Of a stretch of DNA of 64,000 bases, positions 53,066 through 64,000 are shown piece by piece. The DNA is from Hypomesus transpacificus. Taxonomy: Eukaryota > Chordata > Actinopteri > Osmeriformes > Osmeridae. The stretch's first letter is position 1, and the number at the start of each line of letters is the position of its first letter. The notes beneath the pieces were generated by a model that worked only from the letters and a program-made list of their open reading frames with translations, was not told where the DNA came from and ran no database searches. The translations under genes and the position numbers were made by a program. Location of the stretch: positions 9,274,685 to 9,338,684 of the forward strand of contig NC_061066.1 in assembly GCF_021917145.1 (NCBI RefSeq), read 5' to 3'.

Positions 53066-53989
53066 TGAGGGAGCCGATGTTCAGATATTATTATTTATTT
53101 TTGCCCCCCTAAAGATTAGTCAATATTTGGACTACATAAACAACGGGTGTCAAAAGCTTAGTCTTGGTACTCAGTTGCTTGTATTTTTATTTACGTTCCG
53201 TTGCACGGTTTAGGCTGAAACTAAGTTTTTGTGGCAAAAAGTGCCTTGTGTCAACAAAGGGAACTCAGTGCTAGCCTACGTCACAACGTCAGCACACGTT
53301 AGCAACAACGCATGGATACAACGTGCATAGATGTGCACAGCGAGTATCGTATCGTGCCGTGGAGTACTAGCAGCATCATGCATGTACATTTAAGCAAATC
53401 AAGACTTGCATGTCCAGTAAGTAATGTCACATTAAATAATGTCTTTAAACTCAAGCTTGTGTGGTGCGTCACTGTCTTCAATGCCACAGCCTAAACTTTA
53501 TGGCAAAAGAAACGGCGCTTTTGCCATTTCCCCCTAAATAAATGTCAAGCTTATTTAAGTTTTTGTGGGCATATTTTCAGTTAGCAGATGGTACTGTTTC
53601 GCGATTCCATCTGAAATACTGCCGGTGACAATGTTGTTACAGTAGCTTGTTTCAAAGGATGTTCTCAATGAATAATGCAATATGAGTAGGCTAAATGTTT
53701 GAAAATATCACTAGAAGGGAAAAACTTATAGTGACGGACCCACCTGCAACCGACGCAAGCACACCCCTACAATTTCCCCTGAAATAGTACCCTGATAGTA
53801 CCCTAATAGTACCCTCTCTAGTTTGGATTGATTCACTAAAGAGGTTTATCCAAGTAAACAGCTATCACACCTCTCAGAGTACTGAAGATGTGTAGGGCAA
53901 CTGGACTGGACTTTTTGGGGGGCCTTTCACAAGCCAGTAACGTAACTGTAGCATCCCTATAGCATCATTAGCGCCACTAGCTCTACTAG

Positions 53990-54960
53990 CTCCCCCCCCC
54001 CCCCCCCCCCCCCCCCCCCCTGTGTGTGTGTGTGCTTGTGTGACAGCTGTCTAGCGTAAGAGCACGTTGTCATCATGCTTTGGAACATTTGTGCCTCAAT
54101 GCGCATATCCAATTAAATTGGAATTAAACACCTCTGACACCCCCCCCCACACACACACACACAATCACACACACACACACAATCACACACTCTGCTGACA
54201 TCACAGAGATGTGGGTTCTGGAACGTTTGATCTCCAGAATATCTGGGAGGCTCCGTGTTCCTGCCTCCTAACGAGACGACAGCATGGGGGATTAGACGTC
54301 CTCACACACTCTGTCTCTCTCACACACACACACACACTCTCTGTCTCTCACACACACACACACACACACTCTCTCTGTCTCTCACACACACACACACACA
54401 CACTCTCTCTGTCTCTTTCAATCACACTCTGTGTCTCTCTCTCAAACACACTCTCACACACACACTCTCTCTGTCTCTCACACACACACACACACTCTCT
54501 CTGTCTCTTTCACACACACTGTGTCTCTCTCTCAAACACACTCTCACACACACACTATCTCTGTCTCTCACACACACACACGCACACACACACACTCTCT
54601 CTGTCTCTTTCACACACACTCTGTGTCTCTCTCTCAAACACACTCTCACACACACACCCTCTCTGTCTCTCACACACACACACGCACACACACACACTCT
54701 CTCTGTCTCTTTCACACACACTCTGTGTCTCTCTCTCAAACACACTCTCACACACACACTCTCTCTGTCTCTCACACACACACACTCTCTCTGTCTCTTT
54801 CACACACACTCTGTGTCTCTCTCTCAAACACACTCTCACACACACACTCTCTCTGTCTCTCACACACACACACACACACTCTCTCTGTCTCTTTCACACA
54901 CACTCTGTGTCTCTCTCTCAAACACACTCTCACACACACACTTCCTCTATTCTGGTCTTT
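53990..54960. repeat. Poly-C, CA and CTCTCTGTCTCTCACACAC arrays
   Basis: A C homopolymer at about 53992-54020 is followed by (GT)n, CA tracts near 54150 and then a 650-bp array of CTCTCTCTGTCTCTCACACA units at about 54305-54945. The Ser/His/Leu frames here are artefacts. Confidence 0.92.
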
Positions 54961-55574
54961 TTGTCAGACACACATTGTCTGACTCTCACATTCTTTCTTT
55001 TACTCCTACACACACAGTGTTGGTGTCTCATTATTGCAGGTATAAACTCTTCAATGTTAATTAGGGTATTTTTAGGTAGAGTTTAGTCTTATTTGACTAT
55101 TAATCCCCAGCAGTCGTTAGTGTGTACCATCCAGACACACAAAGAGGCTCATTAAGATGATCAGAGATGATTTTCTCTTGCTTGGTGCTTAGTGTGTGTA
55201 GTGTGTTTTGTTTACCAGTCACATGAGACTGTTAGAGTATCTCTGCAAAAAGGAAGCTTGGAGCCATGGAGAGGGATTCCTTCCTGTGTCAGTGTTCTGT
55301 GATATTGTCCCAGCCACGCCGCGTCCAGACCCTAATCTGCATTCTTTCAACAGACCCCACCTGAGCCAACACACTATCTTATCAAAAGGAACCAACATAA
55401 ATAAGAATCCATTAATTTATTTTCATAGAAGTAGCGAACATAGATGGAAGCAAGTAAGTGGGCGTTTATGAACGTCATGAACGGTGGGAGGTCTGGAAAT
55501 CTTAAACAATAAATATACAGTTGACCCGACTAAGGATTAGAGGAGGTGGAATGTGCCATAGTCAAGCTTGGGAG

Positions 55575-55660
55575 GGAGGGATTGAGGGAGACGGAGAGAG
55601 AGAGAGAGGGAGACAGAGAGAGACAGAGAGAGAGAGACAGAGAGAGAGAGAGAGACAGAC

Positions 55661-55695
<35 letters not shown>

Positions 55696-55708
55696 GAGAG
55701 AGAGAGGG

Positions 55709-55747
<39 letters not shown>

Positions 55748-56200
55748 CAAGCAGGCAATGGTGACCTGAGCGGTTGGAGAGATGTGACTGTAGAAGTTAA
55801 CAGTTGTGAAGGGGATGTCAGCCAAGATGAAGATGGGTGGCAGTGAGTAGAGATGTGGGGAGGAGGGGGGATGGAGGGATGGAGAAAAGGCCAGTGAGAG
55901 ACTGAGTAGAGATGGGTGGAGGAGGAGGGAAGGAGGGATGGAGAAAAGGCCAGTGAGAGACTGAGCAGAGATGTGGGGAGGAGGAGGGAAGGAGGGATGT
56001 AGATGGGTGGCAGTGAGTAGAGATGTGGGGGGATGGAGGGAGGGAGAAAAGGCCAGTGAGAGACTGAGCAGAGATGGGTGGAGTAGGAGGGAAGGAGGGA
56101 TGGAGAAAAGGCCAGTGAGAGACTGAGTAGAGATGGGTGGAGGAGGGGGGATGGAGGGATGGAGAAAAGGCCAGTGAGAGACTGAGCAGAGTCTGTCAGT
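55575..56200. repeat. (GA)n microsatellite and ~80-bp minisatellite
   Basis: GAGAGACAGAGAG repeats at about 55590-55746, then five or six variable copies of GGAGGGATGGAGAAAAGGCC AGTGAGAGACTGAG at about 55840-56200. Confidence 0.9.
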
Positions 56201-56699
56201 GAGATCCCTCAGACTAGCAGACCTACATACTGTCTAACTGGATCTCAAATCGGTCATTTATAAGTTTAATTATCTGATGCAAAATACAACAATTGACAAA
56301 AATATATAAAAATAAAGGATGTGCTTCCATGCTGGATCAATGTCTGGGGTTGGTGCTTACACAGACACACACACACACAGACACTGTTGGGGGGATCTCT
56401 GTTTCGTCACAGGCGCAAATACATCCATACATCTTTCATATTTGGAAATCAACCAGCATCGCTTTCACACACACCAAGGCTTGGGGTGCTCTTTTTCCAA
56501 GGCCAATGAAAATAAGTAGCTTTGAAATAAAGTTTTTGTTTGAGTCCAGTGTGGAATGCAGGAGAAATATTAGAAGTAATCCCTTTCTAGCTCTGTGTTT
56601 CTAAAGGGTGACATGGCATTGTTACACTCTGGAAAGAACCACATGTAAATACCAGATACCAAATACCAGACTCAGAAACCTGCTGCAGGCTCCTCACCT

Positions 56700-57048
56700 C
56701 GTCATCAAGGCTAGGAAGAGGAGACACCGTCGTCAGGGATAGGGGGAGGAGACCGTCGTCAGGGATAGGGGGAGGAGACCGTCGTCAGGGATAGGGGGAG
56801 GACACACCGTCGTCAGGGGGAGGTGCTGAGCTGGAGGAGGGGGTTCTGGAAGAAACCTAACCCCAACCCTGTTTGTCCCAGGTTGGGATTAGGCGGCATG
56901 GGTTAGGGTTAGCGATGAGGGTGCTTGTCTGTGTTTGTACCTGACTGACACTGTGTATGTGGGTTAGGGTAAGGGATGAGGGTGCTTGTCTGTGTTTGTA
57001 CCTGACTGACACTGTGTATGTGGGTTAGGGTTAGGGTTAGGGATGAGG
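56700..57048. repeat. Arrays at the left edge of the assembly gap
   Basis: Four copies of GACACCGTCGTCAGGGATAG GGGGAGGA (about 56720-56822), then a 66-bp tandem pair with GGGTTAGGGTTAG (about 56885-57048) running into the gap. Confidence 0.88.
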
Positions 57049-57148
57049 NNNNNNNNNNNNNNNNNNNNNNNNNNNNNNNNNNNNNNNNNNNNNNNNNNNN
57101 NNNNNNNNNNNNNNNNNNNNNNNNNNNNNNNNNNNNNNNNNNNNNNNN
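57049..57148. other. Assembly gap (100 N)
   Basis: Exactly 100 N, the conventional placeholder for a gap of unknown size. It is bordered on both sides by minisatellites, which probably caused the break. Missing upstream apba1 coding exons may lie here. Confidence 0.98.
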
Positions 57149-57345
57149 GACTTGCTCAGTCTCTAAAGGTGGACTGGCTCAGTCTCTAAAGGTGGACTTG
57201 CTCAGTCTCTAAAGGTGGACTGGCTCAGTCTCTAAAGGTGGACTGGCTCAGTCTCTAAAGGTGGACTGGCTCAGTCTCTAAAGGTGGACTGGCTCAGTCT
57301 CTAAAGGTGGACTGGCTCAGTCTCTAAAGGTGGACTGGCTCCATC
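57149..57345. repeat. 22-bp array right of the gap
   Basis: Nine copies of CTCAGTCTCTAAAGGTGGAC TGG. Confidence 0.93.
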
Positions 57346-57948
57346 TGCTAGCTCCAGGCTGCAGGCTGGCTCGCTATCTCACTGAAGCGTCTCATCACTT
57401 AATGCACACAAAGAACCATCACCAAGAACAGAACCTGTCATGAAGAAAGACGACTTCGTGTTTAATATGTTGCCTATGGACACAATTACATCGTTTATGA
57501 GGTGTGAAATTACAGGAAAGATCAATTGAAAAGATAATTCTAAAAAAGTGCAGGATTCTGTGGTAACATTCACAAGACTTCTGAAGATATAGAGGCCTCC
57601 CACAATTGTAATTGAACTCATTACATTCTGGCCAAGCAATGTTAAAATGTAATTAGAACAAAGACTAAGTCTATGGTAATGAGTCTTGTGAGGCTTGAAA
57701 GGTGCAGGAGAGCCACCTGCTGGACACAGAGGGTACTGACTCTGTGAGACTGCAGAACGCAGGTGAAGGTGAAAACGTGGATGTGTCAGTAAATACTGCT
57801 ACACACAACCCTGTGAACACCTCAGAGCTGCAGTGTACTGAAGCGCACACACACACACCCTCACACACACACCCTTACACGCACACACCCTTACACACAC
57901 ACACACACACCCTGTCTCCCCTATAACCCACGTTCCTGTGTGTTCCAG

Positions 57949-58658
57949 AGCGCCCAGAAACCCCAGAGCAAGAAGAAGGTGCAGTAACTACCCCACTCTG
58001 TCTGTGTGTGTAACTACCCCACTCTCCCTGTGTGTGTAACTACCCCACTCTCCCTGTGTGTGTGTGTGTGTGTGTGTGTAACTACCCCACTCTCCCTGTG
58101 TGTGTGTGTGTGTGTGTGTGTGTAACTACCCCACTCTCCCTGTGTGTGTAACTCCCTCACTCTCCCTGTGTGTGTGTAACTACCCCACTCTTCCTGTGTG
58201 TGTGTGTGTGTAACTACCCCACTCTCCCTGTGTGTGTGTGTGTGTGTGTGTGTAACTACCCCACTCTCCCTGTGTGTGTGTGTGTGTAACTACCCCACTC
58301 TCCCTGTGTGTGTAACTACCTCACTCTCCCTGTGTGTGTGTAACTACCCCACTCTTCCTGTGTGTGTGTGTGTGTGTAACTACCCCACTCTCTGTGTGTG
58401 TGTGTGTGTGTGTAACTACCCCACTCTCCCTGTGTGTGTAACTACCCCACTCTCCCTGTGTGTGTGTGTGTAACTACCCCACTCTCCCTGTGTGTGTGTG
58501 TGTGTGTGTAACTACCCCACTCTCCCTGTGTGTGTGTGTGTGTGTGTGTGTGTAACTACCCCACTCTTCCTGTGTGTGTAACTACCTCACTCTCCTTGTG
58601 TGTGTGTAACTACTCCACTCTTCCTGTGTGTGTGTGTGTGTGTAACTACCCCACTCTC

Positions 58659-58693
<35 letters not shown>

Positions 58694-60285
58694 CTACCCC
58701 ACTCTCCCTGTGTGTGTGTGTGTGTGTGTGTGTGTAACTACCCCACTCTCCCTGTGTGTGTAACTACCTCACTCTCCCTGTGTGTGTGTAACTACCCCAC
58801 TCTTCCTGTGTGTGTGTGTAACTACCCCACTCTCCCTGTGTGTGTGTGTGTGTGTGTAACTACCCCACTCTCCCTGTGTGTGTAACTACCCCACTCTCCG
58901 TGTGTGTGTGTAACTACCCCACTCTCCCTGTGTGTGTGTGTGTGTAACTACCCCACTCTCCCTGTGTGTGTGTGTGTGTGTGTGTGTAACTACCCCACTT
59001 TCCGTGTGTGTGTGTAACTACCCCACTCTCCCTGTGTGTGTAACTACCCCACTCTCCCTGTGTGTGTAACTACCCCACTCTCCCTGTGTGTGTAACTACC
59101 CCACTCTCCCTGTGTGTGTGTGTGTAACTACCTCACTCTCCCTGTGTGTGTAACTACCCCACTCTCCCTGTGAGTGTAACTACCTCACTCTCCCTGTGTG
59201 TGTAACTACCCCACTCTCCTTGTGTGTGTGTAACTACCTCACTCTCCGCTCGCTGTCTCACCTGCCTGAGTGTGTGTGTGTGTAACTACCTCACTCTCTG
59301 CTCGCTGTCTCACCTGCCTGTGTGTGTGTACACAAGAAACCTCTCCTGTCTTCATTTATTTTCTTTTTCTATTTGTCACTCGCCACATCTGGATCCAGCA
59401 GCAGTTCTATGAGTGTCCTTGACATTAAGGCATTTTTATGTCCTGAAAAGAATCCCCCATTTCTCATTTCCATGTCAGACATTTTCTCCCCGAAGATTCA
59501 CACACATTTATATTGTATAATTTATATGTATATACCGTTGGTAGAGATACAGAATATATGGTCAATACAGATAAAGTTGACATTGTTCCTCGAGCTCCAG
59601 ATGACAGTATAAGCCAGCTAGCTCGGCAGCAGGAGAGGAACCTGCTGGATGCAGAAAGTGCAAGGCTGTGTTCGTGATCTAACACCGCCTCAGGATTTGA
59701 TGTTGTATTTGATTGTATTTGTATTGATCTGCTTCTGTTGCACTTTTCTAGAATTCTCCTCAGTGGCTAACGTGAAAACACAGCTTTCTTTCTCTCTGCT
59801 ACACACATGAAACACAGCCCTCTCTCTCTGCTACACACATGAAACACAGCCCTCTCTCTCTGCTACACACAGGAAACACAGCCCTCTCTCTCTGCTACAC
59901 ACATGAAACACAGCCCTCTCTCTCTCTGCTACACACATTAAACACAGCCCTCTCTCTCTGCTACACACATAAAACACAGCCCTCTCTCTCTGCTACACAC
60001 AGGAAACACAGCCCTCTCTCTCTGCTACACACATGAAACACAGCCCTCTCTCTCTGCTACACACATGAAACACAGCCCTCTCTCTCTGCTACACACATGA
60101 AACACCTCTACCAGTGTGCTTTTAGCTGCTAACCCTTTAACTCTTCTGATGGTCCAATCAGGAACCAAAGAACACAATGGGTGCATGATTACACTCCAAC
60201 ACAATAACTATTAACATGTGACAGTGTAAATGTACACACACATCACTATTTACTCATGACGTGTGCATGTGGCTGTGTTTGTGTG

Positions 60286-60319
<34 letters not shown>

Positions 60320-63300
60320 CGTGAGAACAGGCTACAGAAGGAGAGTTGCAGCCCATGACAGAAGTGGACCTGTTTATCTCCACTCAGAGGATCAAGGTGC
60401 TGAACGCCGACTCCCAGGTACCCTCACCTTGACCCCTGACCCCTCACCCTCACCCTGATGCTAGTCCTCGATGGTTGCCATTTTGTGAAAGTAAGCACAA
60501 TTGTCACAGAAACCATTGTAAGGCTCATTACGCTAACCACACATATTTGTGCTATTTGATTTTGTCTCAGTTTGTCAATCTATTTGTCTCTATCACACAC
60601 ACAAACACACATTCTCCCACATCATCATTTAAGTAATCCACAATCTTACTTAAAAGCTGTGCTGTCATTGGTCCACAGTGAGGCTGGGGCCATCAGAAGG
60701 TCCTGACCCTGTCAGCTCATACAAAGTGGCGTTTTTATATGTATACAATTGGTGGGGCACAAACCATTTCAAAATATAGGCTACATACCAGTAAAGCTAC
60801 AAAACTCCCTCTTGCTACTGATGTGTTTATTTAACACGTCAACAAACAGCGTGGCTCCACACAACACTTTTAACGACAGAGCGGCTTGCTTCTACCAGGT
60901 GTTGTAGTACACAAACTGGAGAGAGACCTTCTAGTGTAATTGCTCTCCTTCTCTCTCACACACATGTAAAGTTACCACTGTCACATTTACAAACCTAAAT
61001 TAGGAATGCAACCAAGCTCAGAATCGGGTTAGGGTTAGGGCTTCAGGGCCATGCGCGAACCCATACGCTACAGGGCCATACGCGAACAGCAATGAGTTCA
61101 ACACCACTGAAGGACACAACGTAACGGAAATACAACTTTTTAGAGATACAGATCCATTATATGACAACAACCTCAATAGATAAGCATGGACACACTTGTG
61201 GACACACTTGAGTGTCGACACTCATCACCATCTAGATCTATCGATCCAGCACAAAAATATGACTAATGCACGGACCAGCACCACAAAGGCAGGATGATCA
61301 AATATGACCAATGCACGGACCAGCACCACAAAGGCAGGATGATCAAATATGACCAATGCACGGACCAGCACCACAAAGGCAGGATGATCAAATATGCTTT
61401 CACTCACCAAGGCTGAGGGCTCACAGGTGGCACGGTGGTTCTTCCTACATGTTCCTAATACATGTTATGATCCGGCTTATTATGTGCCTGTGTTCCTCCA
61501 CCTATTTGTTATGCTGCTCAATGGAGCGCCTGCATGCACTGTCAAGGGCTGCATTATTTACCCTTCCAAGTAAGCCCAATTTCACAGCATTGTCCAGATG
61601 ACTCCAGCGCCTCTCATGCTTTGCAATCCTCTCAGAAAGATGTTTCAAATCTTTGTAACCCGTCCTCGACCAAGTACCATCTCCACCCAACAGCAGACAT
61701 GGAAAACCTTGTGCCTTGTTTTGTATGGCAACTGTTAACCAGTTTTTCTTCTAAACCACTCCACGTTAAACCCGCGCGGTTACTTTTACCAGCAGTTTGA
61801 GTGATGACAATTTCCCGTGGCTGATGGGCAGGCACCAAGTCGCTTAACTTCAAGTTTCTCCTCCAAATTAAGGGTTTCAAACCGGTGCTCGAGCATGAAA
61901 TCCACTTTATTCATTTTCTCAAGTTATCTGGTGTTTGTGAAGCTAACAAGCTAGCTAAGACAATCTACCATCCTCGCTCTTCTTGCCGACTAATGTTGGA
62001 GCCAAACAGACAGACAATCAGGTCTGAAATATGAAATGACGCTGAAGTGCGGCTACCGGCTGCCAGCCCCACTTGGCATCAAATCGCGTGATCTCCCTAC
62101 ATTGATAGCAGTAACATTCTGAGCATGCGTATTAATACTTTCACACATACAATGTACATTGCATTGTGAGAGAGGGGCTAGCATAGACATTTGTCTATGG
62201 GGGCTAGCCCCACATTCACGCTTAGCCTATGGCCTACTACTGCAAACTCGAATCGGCAGAACGCAGTCCTGAAGCAGCAAGGCAGGGACCAATGAACATG
62301 AAATAAAATCCTAACACAAATTAGATGCATTTACGACGATGCTATATGCTAGATAATACATTATAGGAAGTAATCTTCGAAATATAAAAACAGACATCCC
62401 AACCAGCAGAGACTCATTTCTGGGAGGTGCCCCCCCCCCAACCCTAACCTCCCCCCAACTCTAACCTCCGCCCCCCAACCGTAATCTCCCCCCCCCCCCC
62501 CAACCCTAACCCCCCCCCCAAACCTAACCCCCCCCCCCCAGCCCCCTACCCCCCGATCAGACGCATTCAGGACGCACATATGCACCTGTTTCGACCATAA
62601 ATGACCATTGCACAGTCTCGCGCTCGCCCTTAATACAAAAAATACAAATTCCCGGAGATTGAATGGCATTTGCGGGCGTCCGGGAACCGCTTCAAATACC
62701 ATAATTTTGTTGCAATTCTTGGCAGGCTGTGCCCCAACTGCCCCTAATGACCAGTCGCCACTGATAATATATATATCTATATAATCTAAATGTCTGTGCA
62801 GGACATCATGATGGACCACCCCCTCAGGACCATCTCCTACATCGCTGACATCGGCAACATCGTGGTTTTGATGGCCCGCCGCCGCATGCCCCGCCCCGAC
62901 GGCCCTGACAGCGCCGAGGAGGCGGAGCCAGCGCAGGAGGAGAAACGGCAGTACAAGATGATCTGCCACGTGTTCGAGTCTGAGGACGTGAGTCTACTGA
63001 CTGTTACACCTCTCTCTCTCTCCCTTTCTCTCTTTCTCGCTCTGACATTCAAACATGATAACTGGGAACGACTGTGTCCTTATTGGGTTTAATGAAGCAT
63101 CATAAATTTAATCGTATCTAAGACTCCACCAATCTACCCCGCTGTCCCAGAATGAACTGCACTTATCACAGCAGCTAGATCTCCTGGTTTGTCTGAACTG
63201 GTAGACTCCTCGCACACACACACACATACACACACACACAAACGCAGCACAGTGTGGGTGTGATTGATCACAGTGTGAATGACTGAGGTCTCTGTGCACC

Positions 63301-63705
63301 AGTGGAGATGGGCATGCAGGCCCTTCCTACCTTCTGAGGTCCCCTGGAACCCCTCGTGATCACAGGAGTCATGACGAGCTGCTCCAACTGTCTCTTATAA
63401 AGAAACATTATGTTAATAAATTCCTAGATCCCTTTATTACTGCCTTTTGTAGTCATTGAAACTGTTTTTGTTTAGGTGGGTCTTCATATTGTTTTTGACT
63501 CTGTGTGTATACCTCCCCCCACCAGGCTCAGCTCATAGCTCAGTCCATCGGCCAGGCGTTCAGTGTAGCCTACCAGGAGTTCCTGAGAGCCAATGGGATC
63601 AACCCTGAGGACCTGAGCCAGAAGGAGTACAGTGACCTGCTCAACACCCAGGACATGTACAACGATGACCTGGTCCACTTCTCCAAATCTGAGAACTGCA
63701 AAGAT
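57949..63705 (+). CDS. apba1: APBA1 (X11alpha / Mint1), PTB-domain exons, partial
   Basis: Four phase-0 exons are visible: 57949-57978 (30 bp, [10 protein letters not shown]), 60331-60417, 62802-62987 and 63526-63705. Their product includes [75 protein letters not shown] and [20 protein letters not shown], ending [10 protein letters not shown] before GTAAGT. This is the C-terminal two thirds of the Mint1 PTB domain, which binds the YENPTY motif of amyloid precursor protein. The 30-bp exon corresponds to the basic insert MAQKLAKSRKK of mammalian APBA1. The MUNC18- and CASK-binding N-terminal exon and the exon coding YLGSTQLL are not found upstream; the two PDZ domains lie beyond 64000. Mint1 is a presynaptic adaptor. 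Residue identity favours APBA1 over APBA2 ([14 protein letters not shown]). Confidence 0.92.
57985..59335. repeat. 1.35-kb TG-rich array after the apba1 microexon
   Basis: More than 40 units of AACTACCCCACTCTCCCTGT followed by (GT)3-15. The first unit begins 6 bp after the microexon donor (GT at 57979). Cys/Val-rich frames are artefacts. Confidence 0.95.
59790..60112. repeat. 32-bp array, apba1 intron
   Basis: Ten or eleven copies of CACAGCCCTCTCTCTCTGCT ACACACATGAAA. Confidence 0.93.
61250..61400. repeat. 46-bp array, 3 copies
   Basis: ATGACCAATGCACGGACCAG CACCACAAAGGCAGGATGAT CAAAT repeated three times directly left of the transposase relic. Confidence 0.92.
61500..61905 (-). pseudogene. 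Decayed hAT (ZMYM1-like) transposase N-terminal fragment
   Basis: Minus-strand frames, broken by at least one frameshift, carry [20 protein letters not shown], then [40 protein letters not shown] and [19 protein letters not shown]. The last three match the TTF-type zinc-finger region of ZMYM1-like/hAT transposases (pattern W-T-G-x-x-D-L-x-H-L-S-x-x-x-x-x-H-E). The catalytic and dimerisation domains are absent. A CAGTGGCGACTGGTC terminus, on the minus strand, ends at 62763 and could be one end of the element. Confidence 0.7.
62425..62545. repeat. C-homopolymer / CCCTAACC tract
   Basis: CCCCCCCAACCCTAACC and CCCCCAGCCCC runs inside the probable hAT remnant, 250 bp upstream of the third visible apba1 exon. 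Confidence 0.85.
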
Positions 63706-63724
63706 GTAAGTGTGGGACCAGAAC

Positions 63725-64000
63725 CTCACAGCTGTCCTGTCACACCTGTCGTGTCACAGCTGTCCTGTCACAGCTGTCCTGTCACACCTGTCCTGTCAAA
63801 GCTGTCCTGTCACAGCTGTCCTGTCACACCTGTCCTGTCCTACCTGTCCTGTCCTACCTGTCCTGTCACACCTGTCCTGTCACTCCTGTCCTGTCACACC
63901 TGTCCTGTCACACCTGTCCTGTCACACCTGTCCTGTCACAGCTGTCGTGTCACACCTGTCCTGTCACACCTGTCCTGTCACAGCTGTCCTGTCACACCTG
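63725..64000. repeat. 15-bp CTGTCACACCTGTC array, runs off window
   Basis: Units of CACCTGTCCTGTCACAGCTG start about 20 bp after the apba1 exon donor at 63706 and continue past the window edge. Confidence 0.93.

Noticed and set aside
55521-55825. Arg/Glu-rich and Ser/Leu-rich frames
   Set aside because: Both are translations of a GAGAGACAGAGAG microsatellite.

Overview
The window is vertebrate nuclear DNA, almost certainly from a ray-finned (teleost) fish. All recognisable genes are spliced, with GT-AG introns and animal-type proteins. The intergenic DNA carries fish-type hAT and SINE-like repeats, and microsatellites and minisatellites are very abundant. One 100-N assembly gap lies at 57049-57148. 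Nothing is bacterial or viral. Some interspersed repeats look salmoniform/osmeriform-like, but the species cannot be fixed from this sequence.

Layout. 1-5.1 kb is gene-free, with a 2.2-kb minisatellite. ankrd34b (+) lies at 5.55-7.8 kb, and fam151b (-) at 8.7-10.8 kb is convergent with it. ccdc125 (-) lies at 11.8-16.65 kb and rad17 (-) at 17.9-27.7 kb. ak6 (+) at 28.6-30.4 kb is head-to-head with rad17. Next come two tight-junction MARVEL proteins in tandem: ocln (-) at 32.9-39.6 kb and marveld2 (-) at 42.3-44.9 kb. From about 47 kb to the right edge lies a repeat-filled region that belongs, at least from 57.9 kb, to apba1 (+). Only its splice-insert microexon and PTB-domain exons are present. 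I reconstructed intron phases exon by exon for the seven complete genes. All close in frame: ANKRD34B 583 aa, FAM151B 259, CCDC125 485, RAD17 670, AK6 174, occludin 465, tricellulin 569.

The ccdc125-rad17-ak6-ocln-marveld2 block matches human 5q13.2, with a local rearrangement. The ankrd34b-fam151b pair matches 5q14. apba1 (human 9q) is a different neighbour. RAD17 is the ATR-checkpoint clamp loader, and AK6 is a nuclear adenylate kinase sharing its promoter region. Occludin and tricellulin act together at bicellular and tricellular junctions. APBA1 is a synaptic adaptor.

The most unusual property is where the minisatellites sit. At least a dozen arrays directly abut exon ends, and in several the repeat unit contains the splice site itself, so that real 5' or 3' splice sites exist in 2 to about 15 tandem copies. 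In ccdc125 eight donor copies are spaced exactly 33 bp apart in an open frame, which could add 11-residue units to the protein.
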